This document shows, in pieces, positions 25,508-33,454 of a DNA stretch of 64,000 bases. Made by a program: the position numbers and the translations under genes. This DNA comes from GWE2-42-39 sp942493345. Its GTDB lineage: Bacteria > Bacteroidota > Bacteroidia > Bacteroidales > Prolixibacteraceae. The notes beneath the pieces are model-generated. The model had not been told where the DNA came from. It saw only the letters and a list, made by a program, of their open reading frames with translations, and made no database searches. Within the stretch, counting starts at the first letter, position 1; each line of letters starts with the position of its first letter. The stretch is taken from the NCBI GenBank assembly GCA_942493345.1, contig OW818695.1, positions 3,658,001 to 3,722,000 of the forward strand, written 5' to 3'.

Positions 25508-26215
25508 TTATAAGACCTTTTCGCTCCGGCTTCGCAGGCTTCGGTAAATACAGTTTCCACTGGTGCACATTTCGCAGTGGTATTTGTTGAATTTCACCTC
25601 TTTGCCAATGCCAATTACTCCGCTAACCGATTTAATGGGGTGCATCAGTGCCGACGAATTGACAGAAATACCGCATTGTTTTTCAGGGAAGAAAGAAAAT
25701 AATTTGTGTTGATGTGCCACACTCCAGTCGCAATAGCCCGGACTGTAGCGATTGGTAATTTTTTCTCCGGAAGCCGCGAATTTTTGGCTAAGTTGCTTTT
25801 GTATTTTATCCATTGCTGTTTCGACGGTTATTGAACCCAGCACATCGTAAACATATCCTTTGGCCGGATCGTCGCCATGCAGCAGTTCCTGCGATTTTTT
25901 GCTGATACCTTCGCCTGCGGTACATATAAAAAGTGCCAGAGAAGTAGCTTTTTTTAGTTGACGACTGATTAATTTTCCGGCATCGAAATGCTGTCCTTCG
26001 ATTGCAAATGATGAATTGTTTGCAATGAATTCAATATTTTCAGAAATATAAACAGCGCCACGGATGTTGCACAAATGAGCCGCATCCTGGTAGGCTTCGT
26101 CGAGGTAGGAGCCAAACGGTTCGGGCATTTCTTCGCCGTCATAACCCAGCAACTGCGATATTTCTTCCTTTGGAATTTCTAATTCCTGAAAATTGAATTG
26201 ATAATTATGAATCAT
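25508..26215 (-). CDS. Stand-alone MetH-type reactivation domain with a C-terminal Cys cluster
   Basis: A 235-residue protein matching the vitamin B12-dependent methionine synthase activation domain. The SAM-binding motif is RYSPGY at residues 156-161, in the position of RPAPGY of MetH. After it comes SVNSSALMHPIKSVSGVIGIG. In MetH this domain restores inactive cob(II)alamin with SAM and an electron donor. The C-terminus carries C214, C217 and C222 (HCEMCTSGNC), which is absent from MetH and could hold an iron-sulfur cluster for electron delivery; that is inference. The ATG at 26215 overlaps the CobW-type gene by 11 bases, so translation is coupled. It is the last clear gene of the corrinoid operon. 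Confidence 0.88.
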   Translation of the reverse strand: MIHNYQFNFQELEIPKEEISQLLGYDGEEMPEPFGSYLDEAYQDAAHLCNIRGAVYISENIEFIANNSSFAIEGQHFDAGKLISRQLKKATSLALFICTAGEGISKKSQELLHGDDPAKGYVYDVLGSITVETAMDKIQKQLSQKFAASGEKITNRYSPGYCDWSVAHQHKLFSFFPEKQCGISVNSSALMHPIKSVSGVIGIGKEVKFNKYHCEMCTSGNCIYRSLRSRSEKVL

Positions 26216-27113
26216 GAGTACAATATTTTTCGAATAATTTTTGAAAATAACCGGCATCGGTAAAATTTCCGATAGCCACCAGTTCGGTAGGAGCCTCAAA
26301 AAAAGCTGTCGGTTTTATTTCATACTGATTGTAAACTCCCTGGACGAAAACTTTTTGTTTTTCTTTCAGGCTGATATGCCCTTTGCAACGAACAAAGCAA
26401 TCCTGAATTTCAGCAATAAAAGCATGCAGGTTTTTTTCTGAAATGACTTGGTTGGTTTTAATAACCAATGATTCCAGATCAGGCTTTGAAACCTCGTTTT
26501 TGTTTTCATGAAAAGTTTTGAAGGGCAATTTATTTTTCCGGAACGAAACCCGGGCAAAACGAACGGCTTCGATTGTTGCAAACGGGTTCAGCTTTCGTAA
26601 TTCTGCTTTTATGGCATCTACATTTTCACCGGCCAAATCCGTTTTGTTTAAAACGATGGTGTCGGCCATTCGTACCTGGTGATTGATGCGGGTTTGCAGT
26701 TTTGAAATCTTTTCGAAATTGACCGCATCGGCCAGGCACCAGATGTAGTCGAGATAAACTTTGTTGCGTAATTTTTCGGCCTGAAGAATTTGCCCGATAC
26801 TCACCGGGTCGGACATTCCCGAGGCTTCGAGCAGAATCTCATCGGGCCGGACTTCATCAATAAAACGGGCCAGCGAATCGATAAACGAGCCAAGCAAACA
26901 AACACAAAACACCGAGCCGTTGTTGACTTCCAGAATTTCGTATTGCCCTTTTTCATCGCGCAATTCGTGTGCATCAACATTCACCGGGGCAAATTCGTTC
27001 TGAACGATTCCGATACGTTTTTCAGCAGCAAAATTTCTCAGGTAATTTTTCAGAAAAGTAGTTTTTCCGCTTCCGAGAAATCCGGTGATCAATTGCAATG
27101 GAATCGTAGCCAT
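26205..27113 (-). CDS. CobW/P47K-type GTPase of the corrinoid operon
   Basis: A 302-residue G3E-family GTPase. The P-loop is GFLGSGKTT at residues 10-18, the switch region is EILEVNNGSVFCVCLLGSF, the G3 motif is in ILLEASGMSDP and the guanine-specificity motif is VLNKTDLA. The family CxCC metal site reads CVCL here, so the last cysteine is replaced and metal binding may be weakened. The C-terminal CobW domain is present (CKGHISLKEKQKVFVQGVYNQYE). G3E proteins deliver metals or help load cofactors; in this operon it could load cobalamin or assist reactivation of a corrinoid protein. It lies 7 bases after the homocysteine methyltransferase and overlaps the next gene. Confidence 0.88.
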   Translation of the reverse strand: MATIPLQLITGFLGSGKTTFLKNYLRNFAAEKRIGIVQNEFAPVNVDAHELRDEKGQYEILEVNNGSVFCVCLLGSFIDSLARFIDEVRPDEILLEASGMSDPVSIGQILQAEKLRNKVYLDYIWCLADAVNFEKISKLQTRINHQVRMADTIVLNKTDLAGENVDAIKAELRKLNPFATIEAVRFARVSFRKNKLPFKTFHENKNEVSKPDLESLVIKTNQVISEKNLHAFIAEIQDCFVRCKGHISLKEKQKVFVQGVYNQYEIKPTAFFEAPTELVAIGNFTDAGYFQKLFEKYCTHDS

Positions 27114-27120
27114 TCAGAAT

Positions 27121-27999
27121 TTATGATTTTACAACTTTACAGACTTCGCAAATATGATCGGGGGTTGTACCGCAGCAACCGCCAATGATGTTGGCCCCTG
27201 CCGCAATAATATCGTTTACCAGGGCGCCCATATCGGCAGGTGTTTCCGGGAATGTAGTTGCTCCATCGTGGTAGTGGGGCATTCCCGCATTGGCATGAAT
27301 CAGTATCGGGATATTGGCGTTTGCTTGCCTGATCTCCTTTACAATACCGATCATGTCGGCAATTCCGTTTCCGCAGTTGGCGCCAATTACAGAAGCGCCT
27401 GCTTCGATGAGCGGTTCCACCATTTCGGTTGGCGAAATTCCCATCATGGTTCGGAATTCCCCATCGACTGTTTTGTCGAAAGTCATAGTGCAGATCACAT
27501 CGCAGGCTGTATTTTCCCTGGCTGCTTTTACCGCGATACGGGCTTCATCGAGGTCGGTCATCGTTTCAATAACAATGGCATCGGCGCCACCTGCTTCGAG
27601 AGCCATCGATTGTTCCTTAAACGCTTCGTACAACTCGTCTTCGGTAACTTCTTCCATGAGCAATAATTTTCCGGTAGGTCCCACCGAGCCAAGCACAAAT
27701 TTATCGATACCAGCGGCTTTTCTGCTGATTTCGGCAGCGGCCTTGTTAATCTCGAAAACCGAACCTGCAAGCCCGTAGTTGGCCAATTTTAAGCGGTTTC
27801 CGCCAAAACTATTGGTTTCAATCATGTCGGCGCCTGCATCGACGTAGCTTTTGGCAATATCAAATACGTCGTCGGGCCGGTTTATATTCCACAGTTCGGG
27901 GCATTCGCCTGGTTGCAGTCCCTTTTTCTGAAGAAAAGTGCCCCAGGCTCCGTCGGAAACCAGTACCCGGTTTTGTATTGCATTAATTAGTTTGCTCAT
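27121..27999 (-). CDS. Homocysteine S-methyltransferase domain protein (MetH module 1-like)
   Basis: A 292-residue (beta/alpha)8 protein equal to the homocysteine-binding module of methionine synthase standing alone. The N-terminal signature is VLVSDGAWGTFLQKKGL. The zinc ligands are C209 in GANCGNG and C275/C276 in GGCCGTTP, so it should activate homocysteine thiolate. It would accept a methyl group from a methylcorrinoid protein, making methionine. The pterin, cobalamin and activation modules of MetH are absent from this chain, but a corrinoid protein and an activation domain are encoded in the same operon. The stop is 7 bases before the CobW-type ATG. It could instead use S-methylmethionine or SAM, as BhmT/MmuM relatives do. 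Confidence 0.9.
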   Translation of the reverse strand: MSKLINAIQNRVLVSDGAWGTFLQKKGLQPGECPELWNINRPDDVFDIAKSYVDAGADMIETNSFGGNRLKLANYGLAGSVFEINKAAAEISRKAAGIDKFVLGSVGPTGKLLLMEEVTEDELYEAFKEQSMALEAGGADAIVIETMTDLDEARIAVKAARENTACDVICTMTFDKTVDGEFRTMMGISPTEMVEPLIEAGASVIGANCGNGIADMIGIVKEIRQANANIPILIHANAGMPHYHDGATTFPETPADMGALVNDIIAAGANIIGGCCGTTPDHICEVCKVVKS

Positions 28000-28017
28000 T
28001 GTGTGAATTTTATATGA

Positions 28018-28051
28018 ATAAATTGCCTTCTAAATTTAGAAAGCAATTTAT
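28018..28051. repeat. Near-perfect palindrome between methyltransferase genes
   Basis: ATAAATTGC-c-TTCTAAA and TTTAGAA-a-GCAATTTAT form 17-base arms with one mismatch and no loop. It lies between the UROD-fusion and homocysteine methyltransferase genes. There is no strong T run, so it may be an operator, an RNA-processing site or a weak attenuator rather than a full terminator. Confidence 0.55.
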
Positions 28052-28082
28052 CATTCTTTTCCATGAGAACAAGTTCCCGTGA

Positions 28083-29702
28083 TCAAATTTCTTTTATCCA
28101 TTCTTTTATCACATCAAGCGATGGGACAGAACCTTCCGCTTTTAATTTGTAGTTTACAACAACGACAGCCGGTCCTTTTTTTATCCCGAAAGAAGCCATT
28201 TGCTCCTTGTCGGTTATCACCGAAACCGGCGTTGATTTTCCCAGTTCGGCAATTGCCCTTTTCACTCTTCGGTTCATTTCTTTGCAATCCGACTCTGTTT
28301 CCCCGAGAATGAGCACTTCGCTTTTTTTTGCTTTAATTTTCAGCTTCAGCTTTTCGTTGATTCGTTTCTGGATTGCTTCAACCAATAGGTTCTGCGGCGG
28401 AATTTGCGAAACAAACACGATTTTTCCGTCGATACAAATGGTTGGGATGTTTTTTACCATCATCGATGACATGAATGAAACCGATTCCATTTTTTTGATC
28501 GGGTGTTCGCGCCATTCAACAACGCCCTCGAATTGCGGCACGACCCGTTTTACTGCTTCAACCATGTACTGGCAGGGGGCGCACGATTCGGAGTCGAGCG
28601 TGATAATGTCGACAATCACCTTGTCCGACTGGCCGTAATCTTTCATATTCAGCAAGTCGAGCTTGCTTTCTTTCTTTTCCAGTTTGCGGGCTATATCCTG
28701 AAGATATTGACTGTATACCAATTCGGAAACAGCTTTTATATTGTCGATTGGAGTTTGCATGGGCAGATCGCAGCCAGGGGCCAGGATAAACCCGGTGTTT
28801 CCGCCCAAATCGAGGCAGTTAAGGGCATCATGCTTGGCGTCGTCGGGGTCGCCCATTAGCAGAACGACGGTAAGTTTCAGGTTTCCTCCAAAGCTGATTT
28901 TCTTCGAAAGAGCAATATCTTTCACATAGTCGAGCGGAATATTTTCGTCAATCGAAATATTGTCGGGACGACAGTTACACATTGCTTCGATATTTTGCTG
29001 TGCATGGCCGCAAACAAAGAAAGAACTCAGTTTCTCTTTTTTTCTGACGAAATCGAAAATACGGCTTACATACGGAGTAACGTAGGTTTCGAACGAATCC
29101 GGGTCAATTTGGCTGGTCATCGGGTCGACCACTGCAATCACGTCGCAGCCGGCATCAATCAGCATTTCCGAGAATTTAATACCCACCTGGGTGCAAAAGT
29201 CCATAACTTCTGCAACATATTTAGGGTCTTCGAATAGTTTCATAAATATTTCGGTGCCCAGCAAATGCAAAGCCAGTGTAAACGGACCGGTAATCAAACC
29301 ATATAAGGCAACATCCGGATTTTCAGAACGGAGCCTTTTTGTGGTTTCCAGGATAAGCGGGATACGACCGTCCGTCGCCGTTGGAATTTTTAATGAATTG
29401 AGGGCGATTCCTTCAGTCAAAGGGTGCGAAACAACTGCCGGTGGGTTTTCTTTTGCCCAGTTGAGGCGACAGCCCAATATTTCGGCTTCCAGTTGCAAAT
29501 CGAAACATACCGGTATTCCGTCGGGTTTGTACAGCTCGATTGCTTTGGTAAGGCCGGAAACCATATTTTCTGTCGATTTGAGATATTGCTCTGCATCCAC
29601 ACCGATCAATGAGCCGCCATGAACCCCGACAAAAGGAACCCACGGAACCCGTTCAACCGGTTCAAGTTTAAATGCTTTTTTAATTAATGAAAGTCCGTTC
29701 AT
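28083..29702 (-). CDS. UROD-family methyltransferase fused to two thioredoxin-like domains
   Basis: A 539-residue fusion. Residues 1-340 belong to the uroporphyrinogen decarboxylase/MtaA/CmuA superfamily, whose methyltransferase members move methyl groups to or from corrinoid proteins. Seen: GVHGGSLIGVDAEQYL, GPFTLALHLLGTEIF, FFVCGHAQQN (C231, H233) and APGCDLPMQTPIDNI (C311). The family zinc motif HxC...C appears as FxCGH...C, so the first His is displaced. Residues about 360-445 are thioredoxin-like with a CAPC redox site at 374-377. Residues about 455-539 form a second thioredoxin-like domain without a paired Cys. True uroporphyrinogen decarboxylase (HemE) lacks these additions. The gene lies between the corrinoid and homocysteine methyltransferase genes. 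Confidence 0.88.
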   Translation of the reverse strand: MNGLSLIKKAFKLEPVERVPWVPFVGVHGGSLIGVDAEQYLKSTENMVSGLTKAIELYKPDGIPVCFDLQLEAEILGCRLNWAKENPPAVVSHPLTEGIALNSLKIPTATDGRIPLILETTKRLRSENPDVALYGLITGPFTLALHLLGTEIFMKLFEDPKYVAEVMDFCTQVGIKFSEMLIDAGCDVIAVVDPMTSQIDPDSFETYVTPYVSRIFDFVRKKEKLSSFFVCGHAQQNIEAMCNCRPDNISIDENIPLDYVKDIALSKKISFGGNLKLTVVLLMGDPDDAKHDALNCLDLGGNTGFILAPGCDLPMQTPIDNIKAVSELVYSQYLQDIARKLEKKESKLDLLNMKDYGQSDKVIVDIITLDSESCAPCQYMVEAVKRVVPQFEGVVEWREHPIKKMESVSFMSSMMVKNIPTICIDGKIVFVSQIPPQNLLVEAIQKRINEKLKLKIKAKKSEVLILGETESDCKEMNRRVKRAIAELGKSTPVSVITDKEQMASFGIKKGPAVVVVNYKLKAEGSVPSLDVIKEWIKEI

Positions 29703-29897
29703 ATTTGATTTATTTTAATCAGTTTTTTTGTAATTGTCAGATAACTAGTGTTTCTGTTTTGCTTTTATAGGTTTTATCAGGGCAACAAAAAACCGGCAGA
29801 CCTTTAAAAACATTAAAGCCTACAACATCAATAATCAGGAAAACGAAAATCAATTATCAGTTCCCGGTTTCAGGGAAGAGAAATGCCTGTAAATTTA

Positions 29898-30566
29898 TCA
29901 GGCAATCTTCGTATTCAAGAATTCAACAACACCCTGTGGATCGGGCGAATAATTGTCGGCCCCGATTTTCGTACAGAAGTCATTATTTACCGGAGCGCCG
30001 CCAATGGTTACCAAAGTTCCGGGCAATGCTTCTTTAATTTCTTTGGTGATTTTTTCCATGTTTACCATGGTTGTTGTCAACAAAGCCGATAACCCAACAA
30101 CTGCATTGGGATTTTCCTTCACGGCTGCAATAAATTTTTCAGAACTTACGTCTGTGCCAAGATCAATAACTTTATATCCGTTGCCTTCAACCATCATTCC
30201 AACCAGGTTTTTGCCAATGTCGTGCAAGTCGCCCAGAACGGTTCCGATGATGAACGTTCCTTTTTGTTTGGCTGCACCTGATAAAAAGTGAGGTTTCAAA
30301 TGCAACATGGCAGTGCTCATTGCTTTTGCCGACATCAAAACTTGTGGTACAAATACTTTGTTTTCGCGAAATTTAACCCCGATGCGCTCCATGCCGGGCA
30401 TGAGGCCTTTCGACAAAATATCTTGTGGGTTTACTCCTTCTTCCAACGCTCTGCGGGTAATTTCATCAGCGCCTTCCTGTCCTTTCATTTGTGGAGGATA
30501 CGGAGAAGCCATATTAATTTTTCCAAATTCAATACATTCAGCAAGTTTTGATAATAGTTCGCTCAT
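29898..30566 (-). CDS. Corrinoid protein (MtaC/MtbC-like)
   Basis: A 222-residue methyltransferase cognate corrinoid protein. Residues about 1-90 are the helical cap (LSKGLMPGMERIGVKF, FVPQVLMSAKAM). Residues about 102-222 are the Rossmann cobalamin domain, with the base-off/His-on motif D113-L-H115-D-I-G118 (LGDLHDIGKN) and the usual VVGLSALLTTTM and VTIGGAPVN loops. H115 should be the lower axial ligand. The protein carries the methyl group between a donor-side and an acceptor-side methyltransferase. It heads the minus-strand operon, behind a probable promoter and divergent from an AraC-type regulator. A 195-base gap separates it from the UROD-fusion gene, so an internal promoter or processing site is possible. 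Confidence 0.95.
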   Translation of the reverse strand: MSELLSKLAECIEFGKINMASPYPPQMKGQEGADEITRRALEEGVNPQDILSKGLMPGMERIGVKFRENKVFVPQVLMSAKAMSTAMLHLKPHFLSGAAKQKGTFIIGTVLGDLHDIGKNLVGMMVEGNGYKVIDLGTDVSSEKFIAAVKENPNAVVGLSALLTTTMVNMEKITKEIKEALPGTLVTIGGAPVNNDFCTKIGADNYSPDPQGVVEFLNTKIA

Positions 30567-30594
30567 GGTAAATCAGTTTTATTAATTTATGATC

Positions 30595-30622
30595 CAAATG
30601 TATTGGCTAAAGAATATACAAA
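30595..30622 (-). promoter_or_regulatory. Promoter of the corrinoid operon
   Basis: On the minus strand TACATTTG (30595-30602) matches the -7 consensus and TTTG (30619-30622) lies 16 bases upstream of it as a -33 element. The ATG of the corrinoid gene follows about 28 bases downstream. The AraC-type gene diverges 66 bases away. Confidence 0.5.
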
Positions 30623-30687
30623 AAATAGTATTTTCTTTGATAAAGATGTAAAATATTACTTTTTTTGATCTGTCAATACTGATTATC

Positions 30688-31578
30688 ATGATTATCAAGA
30701 GACGATACTTTAAAATTCCCTCGTATATTGTTGCCGAACAGCAGCAAAATCCACTTACTAAAGATTTGTATTTGTGCGAATTGGCTGAGATTCTTGTTCG
30801 CAGGGAGACATTCTGGTCGGAAGAAATGAAGCTGGATAACCATTTGTTGATTTTTTGTACCAAAGGGGAGGGGATTTTACAGATTTCAAACGATTTGGTG
30901 CCATTTAGCCAAAACCAGTATTGCATTATTCCTGAAGGTTTTGCATTCAAGCTGCAGACGGGACACACCGACCCTTCCGTTTTTTATACCTGTAAATTCA
31001 ATGGTGAAAAAAGTAAAATTATGGAGGCCGATTTCACTGTTGTGCGTGATTTGATCCCATCAACAAACAACCTTGTTGCCAATCGGATCATGCTTTTCGA
31101 CGAGCTGTTCAACAACCTGAACAAAGGTTTTTACAATGCCAATTTCAAATATATAAACATGGCCTTTGGCCACCTGTTGGCCACATTTATATACGCCAGC
31201 CGGACCAGCGACGATTTGATGGAAGAACAAAACCCCGGCATTGCACATGCCATCCAGTTTATGGAGCAGAATCTTGGGGAAAAGCTTAGTTTGAAGGAAA
31301 TAGCGGATGAAGCAGGATACTCTCCTTCTTATTTAACAACCATGTTTCAGAAAAAAACCGGGTACAGCCCGTCAAGTTATTTTTCGCATCTGAAGATTGC
31401 CAAAGCATGTGAATATCTTGATTTTAGTCGCCTGAAAATAAAGGAAATAGGATTTATGCTGGGATATTCCGATCCATACTATTTTTCAAAAGATTTTATC
31501 AAGCGAATGGGTATGTCGCCTAAAAGTTACCGGAACCGCTTGCTACAAAAGCCGGCCATAATTCAGCACGACGAATAA
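30688..31578 (+). CDS. AraC family transcriptional regulator of the corrinoid operon
   Basis: A 296-residue AraC-type activator. The first 170 residues form a sensor domain of cupin-like strands (LLIFCTKGEGILQIS, FSQNQYCIIPEGFAF). The last 100 contain two helix-turn-helix motifs: LSLKEIADEAGYSPSYLTTMFQKKTGYSPSSYF and KIKEIGFMLGYSDPYYFSKDFIKRMGMSPKSYR. It is divergent from the corrinoid gene across 121 bases, and its most likely target is that operon. The inducer should be the substrate or a signal for the methyl donor, but it cannot be named. It ends with a hairpin terminator at 31613-31643. AraC-type control argues for a catabolic, substrate-induced system rather than constitutive methionine synthesis. 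Confidence 0.92.
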   Translation: MIIKRRYFKIPSYIVAEQQQNPLTKDLYLCELAEILVRRETFWSEEMKLDNHLLIFCTKGEGILQISNDLVPFSQNQYCIIPEGFAFKLQTGHTDPSVFYTCKFNGEKSKIMEADFTVVRDLIPSTNNLVANRIMLFDELFNNLNKGFYNANFKYINMAFGHLLATFIYASRTSDDLMEEQNPGIAHAIQFMEQNLGEKLSLKEIADEAGYSPSYLTTMFQKKTGYSPSSYFSHLKIAKACEYLDFSRLKIKEIGFMLGYSDPYYFSKDFIKRMGMSPKSYRNRLLQKPAIIQHDE

Positions 31579-31612
31579 TTTTAATTGATTCGGACGCAGC
31601 CATTTTGTTCTT

Positions 31613-31643
31613 AACAAATCTTATGTTTTTATAAGATTTGTTT
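31613..31643 (+). terminator. Terminator of the AraC-type gene
   Basis: A perfect 12-bp stem (AACAAATCTTAT/ATAAGATTTGTT) with a 6-base loop, 34 bases past the stop. The tail is only weakly T-rich. Confidence 0.6.
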
Positions 31644-31900
31644 GATAGCCATCAAAAATGAAGAACATATCTTTCACTGGTTAAATTTTTAAAAACTAAA
31701 AGATTATCGTTTTGGAAAAAAATGGGTTACTTTGTGCTGCTGAAAGGTTTTCTGATTACCGGCAGTCTGACAAAACAAGCACATTTAAAGAGGAATTTCA
31801 GGTAGCGCAAAATCGTTATGCCCGACCTTTTATGTCTCCGCGAAGGCTTCAGATGTTAAGCAAGAAAACAAGCAGTTTAAACAGAAATCCAGGTTTAACT

Positions 31901-32635
31901 ATGAATTGTATTATTCTCGACGACGAACCTCTGGCCCAAAGTGCAATTGCCGAATATATCGAGCATGTACCGTATCTTTCACTGATTGATAAATGTTCGA
32001 CGGCATTTGATGCCTACGATGTACTTCATAATCACAAAATCGACATTATTTTTCTGGATACCCAGCTCCCGGGAATTTCGGGCATCGATTTTATCAAGAG
32101 CCTTGACGAAAAGCCGATGATTATTTTTACCACAGTTTTCAAGGAATATGCCCTCGAAGCGTTTAACCTGAATGCGATGGATTATTTGTTGAAACCAATT
32201 TCTTTTGACCGTTTTCTGAGAGCTACCAACAAGGCATACGAATATTTTTCGCTGAAAAGCCTGAAATTAAAAACTTCAGGAAAAGTGAAAGAAGCAAATT
32301 CCGCCTCAGAATTCATATTGGTAAAATCTGATTATAAAACGATTAAGATAAATTTGAATGATATTTTGTACGTTGAGGGACTGAAGGACTACATCAAGAT
32401 TTTTACGGTGGGGTCAGAGAAACCGATTATTACATTGAATTCGCTGAAACGGATGCAGGAAAATCTTCCGACCGACCGCTTTGCCCGGGTACACAAATCG
32501 TTTATCATTTCACTGAACCACATTAAGGTAATTAATAAAACGCAGGTTGTAATTGGGAAAAACTACATCCCGATTGGCGAGAGCTACAAGGATTTTTTTA
32601 TCAATGAAATGGAAAATAAGCGCCTGATGCTTTAA
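31901..32635 (+). CDS. LytTR-family response regulator (orphan)
   Basis: A 244-residue two-domain regulator. The receiver domain has CIILDDEPLA at the N-terminus, the phospho-acceptor Asp in IIFLDTQLPGISG, the Thr in IFTTVFKEYALEAF and the Lys in YLLKPI. The C-terminal LytTR DNA-binding domain has INLNDILYVEGLKDYIKI, ITLNSLKRMQENLP and FARVHKSFIISLNHI. The ATG at 31901 is chosen over a TTG far upstream at 31712, since it puts the DDE pocket at residues 6-8. No sensor kinase is adjacent, which is common for LytTR regulators in Bacteroidota. Its stop overlaps the convergent DUF4249 stop by four bases. Confidence 0.93.
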   Translation: MNCIILDDEPLAQSAIAEYIEHVPYLSLIDKCSTAFDAYDVLHNHKIDIIFLDTQLPGISGIDFIKSLDEKPMIIFTTVFKEYALEAFNLNAMDYLLKPISFDRFLRATNKAYEYFSLKSLKLKTSGKVKEANSASEFILVKSDYKTIKINLNDILYVEGLKDYIKIFTVGSEKPIITLNSLKRMQENLPTDRFARVHKSFIISLNHIKVINKTQVVIGKNYIPIGESYKDFFINEMENKRLML

Positions 32636-33444
32636 TTTCCGATGCTTAATTCGCCAACAGTGATGAACCGAATGTCGGACGAGTAAGCTGAAAAATAGCC
32701 GAGCGCTCCATTTGTGAAATTACTTTTTGGGTTTGCCGGAGCTGCCGATTCCATCGAATTTTGGGCAATCACATCAATGAACGTATTGAAATAATCGTAG
32801 GCGCTTTTGTCGATCGACATCAATTCCACCGTAACTCGGGTGCTTTTATCAAACCGCTTCCCGTACAGTTGCATTTGAACCGAGTTCCCATTAAACAGTT
32901 CATCATTCGTCAGGTAATAATCGTTCCCGTCGTTTTGTATATTCCCATTCACATAATATCTTATCCGGTAATAGTTTTTCTCATTTTCAGGATCAATAAG
33001 CCCGTAATTTACACGGTATCCGGCATCCTGAAAATACGTTTTCTCCAGGTATTCGAAATTCATATAGTTTATTTTTACCGGATTGGGCATTACCGAAACA
33101 GCTTCGTATTGCTCTCCATCTATTTCAACCAATAATTTATAAGAATCAGGGATTAGCCTGCCTGTTTTATTCAGGGTGTAAATCCCTTGTTCATTTTCGG
33201 TAAACGAATAGTTTGATGTATTGTTACTGAGGGTAATTTTTGCCCCGCTTACCATGATGGGAGTATACGATGAGAAATAGCTGCCGGTGCGTGTGATTTT
33301 CACATAACAGTTGCCGGGGTGGTTGTGAATGTTGGCTTCGATAACGATTTTTGAATTGGCCTCATTCAGGTCGATATCGATAATTCTTTCGCAGCAAACA
33401 AGCGAAAAGGCGATGATTATTATGCTGAAGAGATTCCTTCCCAT
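32632..33444 (-). CDS. DUF4249 lipoprotein
   Basis: A 270-residue lipoprotein of the DUF4249 family. The signal sequence has a lipobox SLVCC with the Cys at about 17-18. The mature part starts ERIIDIDLNEANSKIVIEANI, the usual DUF4249 opening, and continues as a strand-rich domain (GAKITLSNNTSNYSF, YYRIRYYVNG). The family is regularly encoded right after a TonB-dependent receptor, as here: 10 bases separate the receptor stop and this ATG. It probably sits on the cell surface or periplasmic face of the outer membrane and assists substrate capture. Its ligand is unknown. Confidence 0.88.
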   Translation of the reverse strand: MGRNLFSIIIIAFSLVCCERIIDIDLNEANSKIVIEANIHNHPGNCYVKITRTGSYFSSYTPIMVSGAKITLSNNTSNYSFTENEQGIYTLNKTGRLIPDSYKLLVEIDGEQYEAVSVMPNPVKINYMNFEYLEKTYFQDAGYRVNYGLIDPENEKNYYRIRYYVNGNIQNDGNDYYLTNDELFNGNSVQMQLYGKRFDKSTRVTVELMSIDKSAYDYFNTFIDVIAQNSMESAAPANPKSNFTNGALGYFSAYSSDIRFITVGELSIGN

Positions 33445-33454
33445 TTTCAGAAGA

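Noticed and set aside
28083..29702. HemE, true uroporphyrinogen decarboxylase
   Set aside because: The thioredoxin fusion, the zinc-type Cys residues and the corrinoid context fit the methyltransferase branch.
29703..29897. Cobalamin riboswitch before the corrinoid genes
   Set aside because: The gap and the corrinoid leader lack the B12-box and the multi-stem cobalamin fold; only short hairpins occur.
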